Assembly: GCF_964204865.1 (NCBI RefSeq)
Contig: NC_135261.1
Span: 8,370,001 to 8,434,000, forward strand
DNA: 64,000 bases
Direction of reading: 5' to 3'
DNA from: Styela clava
Taxonomy: Eukaryota; Chordata; Ascidiacea; Stolidobranchia; Styelidae
Below the pieces are notes generated by a model. The model was given only the letters and a program-made list of their open reading frames with translations. It ran no database searches and was not told the origin of the DNA. This document shows positions 20,312 to 31,026 of the stretch, piece after piece; within the stretch, counting starts at the first letter, position 1; every line of letters begins with the position of its first letter. A program made the position numbers and the translations under genes.

Positions 20312-20830
20312 TTGGTCTATGACTTGGAGGACGAATTATACTATGCCACAGAAAAAATTGAGGAACAAGAGCGCCGATCTAGATTGGATAATCTAGAATT
20401 TCATGGCATCGCACCTAATGAAAATGAGGACACCGACAAATTGATAACAGAAATTGGAAAGATCATCCACGTGGACATCAAACCATCTGACATCTCTGTA
20501 ACACATCGTTGTCCAACGCGAAACTCCAACATCCATAAACCGATTGTCGCAAAATTTACCAATCGCAAAATCAGAGCTAAAATTCTCAAAAATCATCACT
20601 TGATCAAAACCGCTACCAATTCAACATCCATAAGGAACCTATCCAAAGCATTTGTTGTTGAGAATTTGACCGACAAAAACAAGAACTTATTTTACAAAGC
20701 GAAAATTCTCAAAAGACAATGTGGTTACGCCTTCCTATGGACATCAAATGGCAAAGTGCTGATAAAAAAGAACAAAGACACTAACACTTTATCCATAACT
20801 GAAGATGAAGATCTTGATAAAATAAGATGA
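20312..20830 (+). CDS. LINE ORF1 C-terminal part, copy 1
   Basis: This frame encodes about 172 residues with no ATG at its left edge. It continues the N-terminal part after a -1 shift at an A6 run just upstream (20289-20294). It begins with a charged, helix-forming stretch (EDELYYATEKIEEQERRSRL). Next comes an RNA-binding-like region (DNLEFHGI, then DISVTHRCP and PIVAKF), and last a segment (NLFYKAKIL ... YAFLWTSNGKVLI) typical of ORF1 proteins of insect and other animal LINEs, which resemble baculovirus FP proteins. Role by family: binds element RNA. Confidence 0.8.
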   Translation: MVYDLEDELYYATEKIEEQERRSRLDNLEFHGIAPNENEDTDKLITEIGKIIHVDIKPSDISVTHRCPTRNSNIHKPIVAKFTNRKIRAKILKNHHLIKTATNSTSIRNLSKAFVVENLTDKNKNLFYKAKILKRQCGYAFLWTSNGKVLIKKNKDTNTLSITEDEDLDKIR

Positions 20831-20992
20831 GTCTATTTAATTTTTTACTGCCATATCCTAGTAAATTATTCTATCATGTTATTGGTTTAAATAACTTCAG
20901 TCCCCATTGGAATAGCCCATCTAATGACTTTGCCCCCCTCGCCTCAACCAACCTAATGTTATCTAATTCGAACCCATTAGCATTCCTCATCT

Positions 20993-22516
20993 ATGAGTGA
21001 TCCTTATCCTACCTGGGAATCAACCAATTTTCATCCCGAAATTCCTTCTATTGCAAGTCGATACCTTGAAATATCCAATATCAATAGAGTAACTTCAAGT
21101 TTTCTAGCAACAGACTTTATTATATTGCACCATAACATCAGATCTTTGGCAAAATATGCCGATAATCTAGTTGAGCTAATTTCAAATTTTTGTATTCCAC
21201 CTCAAATTATTGCTCTAAGCGAGACTAGGATCATGAGTGAAACTGCTGTTGTCAATATTGATATCTCTGGTTACACTTTCATTCATGCTCCCTCCTCTAC
21301 TCGCGCAGGCGGTGTTGGTTTTTATATTAAGGACAATCTAAACTTTCATTTATGCACTGACTTCAGCCTTTGCCTCCCAAACTGTGAGGACTTGTGGATC
21401 GAACTCAAATATTTCCAACCAACCTCAAAAATTCAAAATCTTGTTGTCGGTGTAATATATAGACATCCAAAAAATAATATCCCATCATTCACCACAGCAA
21501 TGTCTTGTTTATTTGAGAAGCTGGCGATGGCTAAAAAGCAATTTATTATATTAGGCGACTTCAATATAAATCTTTTTAATTCTTGTGACAATCCTACTAC
21601 CAAGTATCTGGATATGCTAATGTCCAATTTCATATGTCCACTTATCACCAAACCAACCAGAGTGACCTCAACCTCCCACACATTAATTGACCATATCTAC
21701 ACTAATATCATAGATTCCCGCACTTCGTCATTTATTTTGCTCAGTGATCTCACCGACCACTTTTCCATAATGTGCACAATACCAGCAACTAATAGTAATG
21801 TTAAAACAAACACTCGCATGAAACGGGACATGACTAAATTTTGTGCTGACTCGTTCAGGCTAGAAGTTGAGTCAATGTGTAATAATTATACTAGTGTTAT
21901 ATTATCTGAAGTAAACTTCAATAGCTCATTTGATACTTTTCTTAGTCACTTCAAGTGGTTAATCAATGAGCATGCCCCATTAAGACCATTTTCGCGTAGA
22001 GAAAACAAATTTTATTCCAAACCTTGGATTACTAAAGGAATTCGTAATTCCATTAAACATAAGAACAAGATGTTCAAAAGTAAGTTCCTGAAGGGAAATT
22101 TATCCCAGCGTCTCCACTTTAAAAATTATAAAAACATTTTGACACATTTGCAGAGGAGATCAAAACAAATGTATTACCATAACATCCTAGAGAACAACAG
22201 AGGCGATGTTAAACGCACTTGGAAAACTATAAATGACATCATCAAAGTAAGGTCCAATGATGAAACCACTATCTCGGAACTGAAGCTTGAAAATGGTACC
22301 ATAGTCTCAGACCCTGTCGCGATATCCGTTGAATTTAATAAATTTTTTTCATCCGTAGGAAAGAGACTTGCCGATAATGTCCCACACAGTACGAAATCTT
22401 TCAAAAGCCTTTTTGGGTGCTCCTACACAGAATTCGTTTTTTCTGGAGCCATCAACACCTTTAGAAGTTCACCAAGTAATAAGGAACCTGAAAAAAGGCA
22501 AAGCAGTTGGGCATGA
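20993..22516 (+). pseudogene. LINE ORF2 endonuclease part, copy 1 (frameshifted)
   Basis: The first 470 or so residues are an APE-type endonuclease plus linker. Visible landmarks are N48 (HHNIRS), E77 (LSET), Y156 (GVIYRHP), D189 and N191 (GDFNIN), D233 (LIDH) and D255-H256 (SDLTDHF). Residue 194 is Leu, as in copy 3. The A4 run at 22403-22406 has one extra A relative to copy 3, so the reading frame leaves the true protein there and ends in about 35 unrelated residues. Confidence 0.88.
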
Positions 22517-23954
22517 TAATATTCCTTCTTTTTTCTTAAAATTAGTCGCAGACAGCATATCCCCAGCTTTGAGTCATTTCTTTAATCTATCATTTAGTTT
22601 AGGAATTTTTCCCTCCGCTCTGAAGATTGCTAGGGTAATACCCATCTTCAAAAGTGGCAACAAAAATAATCCTTCAAATTATAGGCCAATTTCAATTCTA
22701 CCCTGTATCGGCATCGTCCTGGAAAAATTAGTCTATAAAAGAATGCTCAACTTCTGTAACAAATTCAATCTGATCGACAAATGCCAATTCGGATTTCAAT
22801 CCAATCACTCGACTTCCCATGCCATCCTAGATCTTATTTCATTTATCTATGAAATAATTGATAAAGGGGAGTCTGTCTGTTGTGCATTCCTGGATTTAAA
22901 GAAGGCCTTTGACACAGTTGATCATCAAATTCTTGTCCAAAAGTTGATACACTGTGGTTTTAGAGGTAACGCATGCAAACTATTATGTAATTACCTGAGT
23001 GGTCGATCACAGTTTGTTGAAGTAGGATGTCATAGGTCTCCGATGTTGCCCATCCACTGTGAAATTGTCCAAGGTTCGGTCATTGGACCATTGGCTTTCT
23101 TACTTTTCATAAATGATTTGTCGAACTGTTCGAATCTTTTAACAAAACTCTTCGCCGATGACGCTTGCTTGCTTGCCAGTGCCAAAGATTCAACCACGCT
23201 CCAAAATACTATGAACACTGAAATAGATAAAATAATTGAGTGGATGTTATGCAACAAACTCACTGTGAACGTAAAAAAATCTAAAGTCATGCTATTCAGT
23301 CCTAAATCAATTAAAAAACATCCCAACATGTTAATCAAAATCAGGGGGGTTGCTCTGGAAGTTGTTCAATCCTTTAAATATCTCGGGCTCTATATAGATA
23401 GTAACTTAAAATGGAACACTCATATTACCGAGATGCACAAGAAATTGTCAAGGTCTGTTGGGATTTTGGGAAAACTTAGGCATTATGTGCAGGATGCTAC
23501 CCTGCGAACCATTTATTTTGCTCTTTTTCAATCCCGCATCCAATATGCTATAACTGCATGGGGCTCTGCAACACAAACCAACATTCACAAATTGGAGGTC
23601 TTACAGAATAAAGCTGTTAGAACTCTCTCCAGAGCGTCTATTCGTACAAACTTAAACACCCTTTACCATAAAACCAGGGTGTTGAAACTATCCGACATTT
23701 ATACTCTAGAGATTGCCAAAGTTATGCACCAATTTCAGAATAATTACTTGCCCACAGCGTTCGACAATTATTTTGTTTCGCTTACCTCTGTGCATGAACA
23801 CAACACACGCTCTTCGACCAAATCCAATCTTTTTGTACCTCGCTTTTCGCTGAGCAAATCTCAAAATTCCCTGAAATACAAAGGCGTAATAATTTGGAAT
23901 AACAATCCCCAAAGTTTACGTGACTCCACATATGCTACTTTCAAAATAAAATAA
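22368..23954 (+). pseudogene. LINE ORF2 reverse transcriptase part, copy 1
   Basis: True coding resumes at about 22,407, directly after the extra A; the first dozen residues of the open frame are out-of-frame. It encodes the reverse transcriptase: SNYRPISIL, motif A AFLDLKKAFDTVDH, motif B with QGSVIGPL, motif C FADDACLLA, motif D NKLTVNVKKSKVM and FKYLGLYI. A C-terminal region with HNTRSSTKS ends in FKIK. In motif B the residue before IVQGS is Glu; copy 3 has Gly, the residue normal for this family. Confidence 0.88.
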
Positions 23955-24094
23955 AAAAAATTCATGCTTTCATCCTACCTGTCTTTCTCCAGCACATCTG
24001 TTTGATGTGCTTACTGACTTTCCCTCGGCACTGCCAGCAGAATACTTGATTAGGTCAAGGCTCAAAATGTCGTTGTAAACTTCGGCTATTGATG

Positions 24095-24166
24095 GGCTCG
24101 TTGGTCTAGGGGTCTGATTCTCGCTTTGGGTGCGAGAGGTCCCGAGTTCAGATCCCGGACGAGCCC
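24095..24166 (+). tRNA. tRNA-Pro(TGG), PT with G58
   Basis: G52 to A breaks a T-stem pair, A58 to G spoils the B box, and one D-loop A is C. It lies 38 bp after the truncated end of LINE copy 1. Confidence 0.58.
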
Positions 24167-24314
24167 TTGCTTTTGTATCACTACCCAGTCTGAACCAATG
24201 ACTCATTTAATAAATTCTCATAATTCAGACAGAATGTCTGATCATGTGTTTTGGTTTTTGTATTAAACATTTCAAATCATGAATTTTAAATCAGGCGTCA
24301 TGCCGGAGATATGC

Positions 24315-24402
24315 CCTTCGATAGCTCAGTTGATAGACCGGTGGACTGTAGGGGTAGAATGCTGAGATCTATAGGTCGCTGGTTCGAATCCGGCTCGAAG
24401 GA
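24315..24402 (+). tRNA. tRNA-Tyr-like, class YC consensus
   Basis: Acceptor, anticodon (GTA) and T-arm are intact and pair fully. The D-arm has G19 to A and G24 to C, giving a C11-C24 mismatch. The intron is GGGTAGAATGCTGAG, 15 nt. T6 follows. The A box loses its last G. The same two D-arm changes are in nearly every YC copy, so they predate the amplification. A tRNA finder would probably still call it tRNA-Tyr. Confidence 0.55.
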
Positions 24403-24668
24403 ACTTTTTTAATAGGGAGATCTAAGTAAATTTGTTATGTCTGCATAGACTTTCATTATATTGAATAGGTCGTTGTGAACATCGACTTTTGTTCAAATCC
24501 GGAAAGATTCCTCACTATTGTATAAATGCCCATTCAAGATCAAATTTTTACTTAATAATAACAATTTCTCATCAATCTGAGATGATTGTCCGATCATGTT
24601 TTTTTTTTTCATGTTATATCTCAATTTATGAACTCCAACTCAGGAGTAATGCTTCCATAGACGTGTGT

Positions 24669-24756
24669 CCTTCGATAGCTCGGTTGGTAGAGCGGTGGAC
24701 TGTAGTGATACAAAGCTGATATCCATAGGTCGCTGGTTCGAATCCGACTCGAAGGA
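24669..24756 (+). tRNA. tRNA-Tyr(GTA), YA variant
   Basis: A14 to G (normally invariant) and C50-A64 mismatch. Confidence 0.55.
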
Positions 24757-24981
24757 GCTTTTGAAACAGATGAAATTTGTAATTTTTACACAATAAATTA
24801 TTTGAGTTTCACCCTTCCTCTCTCCGGTTCTCTGTCTTACGTAATATATCACAATATTTCTATTTCTCCATTTCAATACTATCTTATCCTGTCAGTCCAA
24901 AATACCCCAATATCTGCATAGAGTTTAAGTATTTCAAAAATGAACGCTGAAAATGTCGTTGTAAACCTCAAGCTATCGATT

Positions 24982-25053
24982 GGCTCGTTGGTCTATGTGT
25001 ATGATTCTCGCTTTCGGTGCAAGAGGTCCCGTGTTCAAATCACGGACGAGACT
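24982..25053 (+). tRNA. Pro-type tRNA with anticodon TCG, PR
   Basis: C29-A41 mismatch; otherwise PR consensus. Confidence 0.55.
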
Positions 25054-25206
25054 TCGCTTTTGTATCACTTCCCAGTCTGAACCAATATCTCATTTATTAA
25101 CTTCTCGATATTAGGACAGAATATGTGATCATGTTTTTTGGTTTTTGTATTAAACATCTCCATTTATGAACGTCAACTCAGGCGTAATGCATTCTTAGTC
25201 GTGTGA

Positions 25207-25294
25207 CCTTCGATAGCTCAGTTGGTAGAGCGGTGGACTGTAGTGATAGAAAGCTGTTATCCATAGGTCGCTGGTTCGAATCCGGCTCGAAGGA
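25207..25294 (+). tRNA. tRNA-Tyr(GTA), YB
   Basis: Mature part intact. Intron TGATAGAAAGCTGTT, changed near the 3' splice site. Confidence 0.88.
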
Positions 25295-25660
25295 TCTTTT
25301 GAAATAGATTAAATTTGTAATTTTTGAACAATATATGATTTGAGTTTCACCCTTCCTCTCTCCGGTTCTCTGTCTTTCGTAATATATCGCAATGTTTCTA
25401 TTTCTCCATGTCAATACTATCTTAACCTTCCAGATAAATTTTATAATAGATGAAATTTGTAATTTTTAAAACAATATATGACTTGAGTTTCACCTTTCCT
25501 CTCTCCGGTTCTCTTTCTTCCGTATTATATGTCAAGGTTTCTATTTATCCATGTCAATACTATTTTAACCTCTGAGTCCAAAATACCCCAATGTTTGCAT
25601 AGAGTTTGATTATTTTAAAATCAAGGCTCAAAATGTCGTTGTAAACTTTGGCTATTGATG

Positions 25661-25732
25661 GGCTCGTTGGTCTAGGGGTATGATTCTCGCTTTGGGTGCG
25701 AGAGGTCTCGGGTTCAAATCCCGGACGAGCCC
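25661..25732 (+). tRNA. tRNA-Pro(TGG), PT, terminator lost
   Basis: C49 to T, and the downstream TTTT is deleted exactly as at 12525. Confidence 0.75.
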
Positions 25733-25860
25733 TTGCTGAACCAATGACTCATTTAATAACTTCTCATAATTCAGACAGAATGTCTGATCATGTGTTTTGG
25801 TTTTTGTATTAAACATTTCAATTCATGAATTTTAAATCAGGCGTCATACCGGAGATATGC

Positions 25861-25948
25861 CCTTCGATAGCTCAGTTGATAGATCGGTGGACTGTAGGGG
25901 TAGAATGCTGAGGTCTATAGGTCGCTGGTTCGAATCCGGCTCGAAGGA
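25861..25948 (+). tRNA. tRNA-Tyr-like, class YC
   Basis: T24 and G38 as in the copy at 12725. Confidence 0.45.
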
Positions 25949-26211
25949 ATTTTTTTAATAGGGAGATCTAAGTAAATTTGTTATGTCTGCATAGACTTTC
26001 ATTATATTGAATAGGTCGTTGTGAACATCGCCTTTTGTTCAAATCCAGAAAGATTCCTCACTATTGTATAACTGCCCATTCAAGATCAAATTTTTACTTA
26101 ATAATAACAATTTCTCATCAATCTGACAGATTGTCCGACCATGTGTTTTTTTCATGTTTTATCTCAATTTATGAACTCCAACTCAGGCGTAATGCTTCCA
26201 TAGACGTGTGT

Positions 26212-26299
26212 CCTTCGATAGTTCAGTTGGTAGAGCGGTGGACTGTAGTGATACAAAGCTGATATCCATAGGTCGCTGGTTCGAATCCAACTCGAAGGA
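26212..26299 (+). tRNA. tRNA-Tyr(GTA), YA variant
   Basis: C11 to T (wobble, A-box change); G63 and G64 to A leave a C50-A64 mismatch. Confidence 0.55.
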
Positions 26300-26524
26300 G
26301 CTTTTGAAACAGATGAAATTTGTAATTTTTACACAATATATGATTTGAGTTTCACCCTTCATCTCTCTGGTTCTCTGTCTTACGTAATATATCGCAATAT
26401 TTCTATTTCTCCATTTCAATACTATCTTATCCTGTCAGTCCAAAATACCCCAATATCTGCATAGAGTTTAAGTATTTCAAAAAAGAAAGCTGAAAATGTC
26501 GTTGTAAACCTCAAGCTATCGATT

Positions 26525-26596
26525 GGCTCGTTGGTCTATGTGTATGATTCTCGCTTTCGGTGCGAGAGGTCCCGTGTTCAAATCACGTACGAGACT
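26525..26596 (+). tRNA. Pro-type tRNA with anticodon TCG, PR
   Basis: C49-T65 mismatch, as at 6612. Confidence 0.55.
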
Positions 26597-26749
26597 TCAC
26601 TTCTGTATCACTTCCCAGTCTGAACCAATATCTCATTTATTAACTTCTCGATATTAGGACAGAATATCTGATCATGTTTTTTGGTTATTGTATTAAACAT
26701 CTCCATTTATGAACGTCAACTCAGGCGTAATGCATTCCTAGTCGTGTGA

Positions 26750-26837
26750 CCTTCGATAGCTCAGTTGGTAGAGCGGTGGACTGTAGTGATAGAAAGCTGA
26801 TATCCATAGGTCGCTGGTTCGAATCCGGCTCGAAGGA
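26750..26837 (+). tRNA. tRNA-Tyr(GTA), YB consensus
   Basis: No change from the YB consensus. Confidence 0.94.
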
Positions 26838-27202
26838 TCTTTTGAAATAGATTAAATTTGTAATTTTTGAACAATATATGATTTGAGTTTCACCCTTCCT
26901 CTCTCCGGTTCTCTGTCTTTCGTAATATATCGCAATGTTTCTATTTCTCCATGTCAATACTATCTTAACCTTCCAGATAAATTTTATAATAGATGAAATT
27001 TGTAATTTTTAAAACAATATATGGCTTGAGTTTCACCTTTCCTCTCTCCGGTTTTCATTCTTCCGTATTATATGTCAAGGTTTCTATTTATCCATGTCAG
27101 TACTATCTTAACCTCTGAGTCCAAAATACCCCAATGTTTGCTTGAGTTTGATTATTTTAAAATCAAGGCTCAAAATGTCGTTGTAAACTTCGGCTATTTA
27201 TG

Positions 27203-27274
27203 GGCTCGTTGGTCTAGGGGTATGATTCTCGCTTTGGGTGCGAGAGGTCCCGGGTTCAAATCCCGGACGAGCCC
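27203..27274 (+). tRNA. tRNA-Pro(TGG), PT consensus
   Basis: No change from the PT consensus. Confidence 0.95.
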
Positions 27275-27422
27275 TTGCTTTTGTTTCACTACCCAGTCTG
27301 AACCAATGACTCATTTAATAACTTCTCTTAATTCAGACAGAATGTCTGATCATGTGTTTTGGTTTTTGTATTAAACATTTCAAATCATGAATTTTAAATC
27401 AGGCGTCATGCCGGAGATATGC

Positions 27423-27510
27423 CCTTCGATAGCTCAGTTGATAGACCGGTGGACTGTAGGGGTAGAATGCTGAGATCTATAGGTTGCTGATTCGAATCCG
27501 GCTCGAAGGA
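27423..27510 (+). tRNA. tRNA-Tyr-like, class YC
   Basis: A53-C61 mismatch, C48 to T. Confidence 0.45.
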
Positions 27511-27813
27511 ATTTTTTTAATAGGGAGATCTAAGTAAATTTGTTATGTCTGCATAGACTTTCATTATATTGAATATTTTGTTGTGAACATAGCCTTTTGT
27601 TCAAATCCGGGACGATTCCTCACTATTGTATAACTGCCCAGTCGAGTTCAAATTTTTACCTTATAATAACAATTTCTCATCAATCTGACAGATTGTCCCA
27701 TCATGTGTTTTTTTCATGTTTTATCTCAATTTATGAACTCCAACTCAGGAGCCCATTCAAGATTAAATTTTAACTTAAAAATAACAATTTCTCATCAATC
27801 TGACAGATTGTCC

Positions 27814-27885
27814 GGCTCGTTGGTCTAGGGGTATGATTCTCGCTCTGGGTGCGAGAGGTCCCGGGTTCAAATCTCGGTCGAGCCC
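27814..27885 (+). tRNA. tRNA-Pro(TGG), PT with C33
   Basis: C33 as at 14665, plus A66 to T breaking the T7-A66 pair. Spacer-fused context. Confidence 0.5.
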
Positions 27886-28034
27886 TTGCTTTTGTATCAC
27901 TACCCAGACTGAACCAATGACTCATTTAATAACTTCTCATAATTCAGACAGAATGTTTTGATCATGTGTTTTGGTTTTTGTATTAAACATTTCAATTCAT
28001 GAATTTTAAATCAGGGTTCATGCCGGAGATATGC

Positions 28035-28122
28035 CCTTTGATAGCTCAGTTGATATACCGGAGGACTGTAGGGGTAAAATGCTGAGATCTACAGGTCGCT
28101 GGTTCGAATCCGACTCGAAGGA
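28035..28122 (+). tRNA. tRNA-Tyr-like, class YC, decayed
   Basis: Same changes as the copy at 14886. Confidence 0.35.
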
Positions 28123-28497
28123 ATTTTTTTAATAGGGAGATCTAATGAATTTGTTATATCTGCATAGACTTTCATTATATTAAATATTTCGTTGTGAACA
28201 TCGCCCTTTGTTCAAATCCGGGACGATTCCTCACTATTGTATAACTGCCCAGTCGAGATCAAATTTTTACCTTATAATAACAATTTCTCATCAATCTGAC
28301 AGATTGTCCCATCATGTGTTTTTTATGTTTTATCTCAATTTATGAACTCCAACTCAGGAGCCCATACAAGATCAAATCTTTACTTAATAATAACAATTTC
28401 CATCAATCTGACTGATTGTCCGATCATGTTTTTTTTTTCATGTTTAATCTTAATTTAGGAACTCCACCTCAGGAGTAATGCTTCCATGGACGTGTGT

Positions 28498-28585
28498 CCT
28501 TCGATAGCTCAGTTGGTAGAGCGGTGGCCTGTAGTGATACAAAGCTGATATCCATAGGTCGCTGGTTCGAATACGGCTCGCAGGA
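28498..28585 (+). tRNA. tRNA-Tyr(GTA), YA, damaged
   Basis: A31 to C, C61 to A and A69 to C each break a pair in a different stem. Confidence 0.42.
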
Positions 28586-28890
28586 GCTTTTGAAACAGAT
28601 GAAATTTGTAATTTTTAAGCAATATATGATTTGAGTTTCACCCTTCCGCTCTCCGATTCTCTGTCTTACGTAATATATCGCAATGTTTCTATTTCTCCAT
28701 TTCGATACTATCTTATCCTGTCAGTCCAAAATACCCCAATGTCTGAATAGAGTTTAAGCATTTCAAAAATGAACGCTGAAAATGTCGTTGTAAACCTCAA
28801 GCTATCATGTGATCCGATCAAGTTTTTTTTTCATGTTTTATCTCTATTTATGAACTCCAACTCAGGAGTAATGCTTCCATAGACGTGTGT

Positions 28891-28978
28891 CCTTCGATAG
28901 CTCACTTGGTAGAGCCGTGGGCTGTAGTGATACAAAGCTGATATCCATAGGTCGCTGGTTCGAATCCGGCTCGAAGGA
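28891..28978 (+). tRNA. tRNA-Tyr(GTA), YA, recombinant at a duplication joint
   Basis: The 5' part carries the G15C, G26C and A31G set seen at 38925. The 3' end (GAAGGAGC) and the following spacer match the gene at 18857 instead. The switch lies between about 28,922 and 28,977. All stems pair, with a G31-T39 wobble. Confidence 0.65.
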
Positions 28979-29203
28979 GCTTTTGAAACAGATGAAATTT
29001 GTAATTTTTACACAATAAATGATTTGAGTTTCACCCTTCCTCTCTCCGGTTCTCTGTCTTACGTAATATATCGCAATATTTCTATTTCTCCATTTCAATA
29101 CTATCTTATCCTGTCAGTCCAAAATACCCCAATATCTGCATAGAGTTTAAGTATTTCAAAAATGAACGCTGAAAATGTCGTTGTAAACCTCAAGCTATCG
29201 ATT

Positions 29204-29275
29204 GGCTCGTTGGTCTATTTGTATGATTCTCGCTTTCGGTGCGAGAGGTCCCGTGTTCAAATCACGGACGACACT
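29204..29275 (+). tRNA. Pro-type tRNA with anticodon TCG, PR, decayed
   Basis: G70 to C adds a C3-C70 mismatch; T-stem intact, unlike its partner at 19170. Confidence 0.45.
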
Positions 29276-29428
29276 TCGATTTTGTATCACTTCCCAGTCT
29301 GAACCAATATCTCATTTATTAACTTCTCGATATTAGGACAGAATATCCGATCATGTTTTTTGGTTTTTGTATTAAACATCTCCATTTATGAACGTCAACT
29401 CAGGCGTAATGCATTCCTAGTCGTGTGA

Positions 29429-29516
29429 CCTTCGATAGCTAAGTTGATAGAGCGGTGGACTGTAGTGATAGAAAGCTGATATCCATAGGTCGCTGGTTCG
29501 AATCCGGCTCGAAGGA
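29429..29516 (+). tRNA. tRNA-Tyr(GTA), YB variant
   Basis: A13 and A19 as at 19395. It precedes LINE copy 2. Confidence 0.6.
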
Positions 29517-29938
29517 TCTTTTGAAATAGATTAAATTTGTAATTTTTGAACAATATATGATTTGAATTTCACCCTTCCTCTCTCCGGTTCTCTGTCTTTC
29601 GTAATATATCGCAATGTTTCTATTTCTCCATGTCAATACTATCTTAACATTCCAGATAAATTTTATAATAGATGAAATTTGTAATTTTTAAAACAATATA
29701 TGACTTGAGTTTCACCTTTCCTCTCTCCGGTTCTCTTTCTTCCGTATTATATGTCAAGGTTTCTATTTATCCATGTCAATACTATCTTAACCTCTGAGTC
29801 CAAAATACCCCTATTCGCTATTTGATTAAGATCTACAGGTTTTAAAAACTAACCTAAAACTAGCAGAATAGTCTAACTGAATCATCACTGTGTACTTCAA
29901 CATCAATTCCAGCATATAAGTCAATCATCTATAACAAC

Positions 29939-30331
29939 ATGGCTTCGCAGCCCAAGCAATCCCTGACCAGGAGTCTCCCGGATCCTGGCCTTTCACCAAT
30001 TGGCCCCTTGACGCAACAACAGGAGGGGCAAGCTAACTTCCAGATGAATCTCCAGGAGGCAATACAAAGAAATATAGTATACCAATTACCATCTTTTATT
30101 GCCAAATGCCTTGCCGAAAACTTCAACTCCGCGAACTTCACCTCTGAATACCTGCCTATGAGTCCTGGGCTAAAAGAATGTATGGAGGACCAAATGGTGT
30201 CTCTAAAAGAAATAAAACAAGATCTAGCTTCTATTAAAGAATCTCAAAGTTTTCAATCAACAAAATATGATGAGATTATTGCCAAGCAAAAAATAACAGA
30301 TGACAAACTTATGCTCTATGGCAAAAAATAG
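29939..30331 (+). CDS. LINE ORF1 N-terminal part, copy 2
   Basis: 130 residues starting MASQPKQ and rich in Gln, Glu, Lys and Ser. The second half (KECMEDQMVSLKEIKQDLAS) looks able to form a coiled coil. It stops at TAG directly after an A6 run (30323-30328). A -1 shift at that run would continue as KIGDLEELVYDL into the C-terminal part, so one ORF1 protein of about 308 residues was probably encoded originally. No zinc knuckle is visible. Confidence 0.75.
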   Translation: MASQPKQSLTRSLPDPGLSPIGPLTQQQEGQANFQMNLQEAIQRNIVYQLPSFIAKCLAENFNSANFTSEYLPMSPGLKECMEDQMVSLKEIKQDLASIKESQSFQSTKYDEIIAKQKITDDKLMLYGKK

Positions 30332-30345
30332 GAGATCTAGAAGAG

Positions 30346-30864
30346 TTGGTCTATGACTTGGAGGACGAATTATACTATGCCACAGAAAAAAATGAGGAAC
30401 AAGAGCGCCGATCTAGATTGGATAATCTAGAATTTCATGGCATCGCACCTAATGAAAATGAGGACACCGACAAATTGATAACAGAAATTGGAAAGATCAT
30501 CCACGTGGACATCAAACCATCTGACATCTCTGTAACACATCGTTGTCCAACGCGAAACTCCAACATCCATAAACCGATTGTCGCAAAATTTACCAATCGC
30601 AAAATCAGAGCTAAAATTCTCAAAAATCATCACTTGATCAAAACCGCTACCAATTCAACATCCATAAGGAACCTATCCAAAGCATTTGTTGTTGAGAATT
30701 TGACCGACAAAAACAAGAACTTATTTTACAAAGCAAAAATTCTCAAAAGACAATGTGGTTACGCCTTCCTATGGACATCAAATGGCAAAGTGCTGATAAA
30801 AAAGAACAAAGACACTAACACTTTATCCATAACTGAAGATGAAGATCTTGATAAAATAAGATGA
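30346..30864 (+). CDS. LINE ORF1 C-terminal part, copy 2
   Basis: About 172 residues with the RNA-binding-like and C-terminal ORF1 segments. It differs from copy 1 by Asn for Ile in ATEKNEEQ. The frame opens upstream without ATG and is in the -1 frame relative to the N-terminal part. Confidence 0.8.
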   Translation: MVYDLEDELYYATEKNEEQERRSRLDNLEFHGIAPNENEDTDKLITEIGKIIHVDIKPSDISVTHRCPTRNSNIHKPIVAKFTNRKIRAKILKNHHLIKTATNSTSIRNLSKAFVVENLTDKNKNLFYKAKILKRQCGYAFLWTSNGKVLIKKNKDTNTLSITEDEDLDKIR

Positions 30865-31026
30865 GTCTATTTAATTTTTTACTGCCATATCCTAGTAAAT
30901 TATTCTATCATGTTATTGGTTTAAATAACTTCAGTCCCCATTGGAATAGCCCATCTAATGACTTTGCCCCCCTCGCCTCAACCAACCTAATGTTATCTAA
31001 TTCGAACCCATTAGCATTCCTCATCT

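Larger units (their letters stand above)
19778..24056 (+). mobile_element. Non-LTR retrotransposon, copy 1 (3' truncated)
   Basis: The element starts right after CCCC of the spacer with TATTCGCTATTTG. It carries a 5' leader (to 19904), ORF1 in two frames, an intergenic stretch of 162 bp, and ORF2 in two frames. It ends at GATTAGGTC, where the sequence jumps into the tRNA spacer (AAGGCTCAAAATG). Compared with copy 4 this is a 1,132-bp deletion that took the element's 3' UTR and the neighbouring spacer. The deletion has a 2-base TC overlap at the joint. Copy 1 is the most mutated copy: it has a stop in ORF1 and the shared ORF2 frameshift. Confidence 0.93.

Noticed and set aside
20393-20599. Minus-strand frames within the LINE ORFs (also 21433, 22174, 23030, 23706 and equivalents)
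   Set aside because: Shadows of ORF1 and ORF2 on the opposite strand with no recognisable domains.
19778-24056. Four independent site-specific LINE insertions next to tRNA-Pro
   Set aside because: Shared frameshift, shared 3' deletion in copies 1 and 2, and matching flanking variants are better explained by duplication of one insertion. Genome-wide sites would settle it.
27072-27374. 100- and 117-codon plus-strand frames at 13872, 27072, 37106 and 42899
   Set aside because: They cross a tRNA-Pro gene ([22 protein letters not shown] is its translation) and have no independent support.
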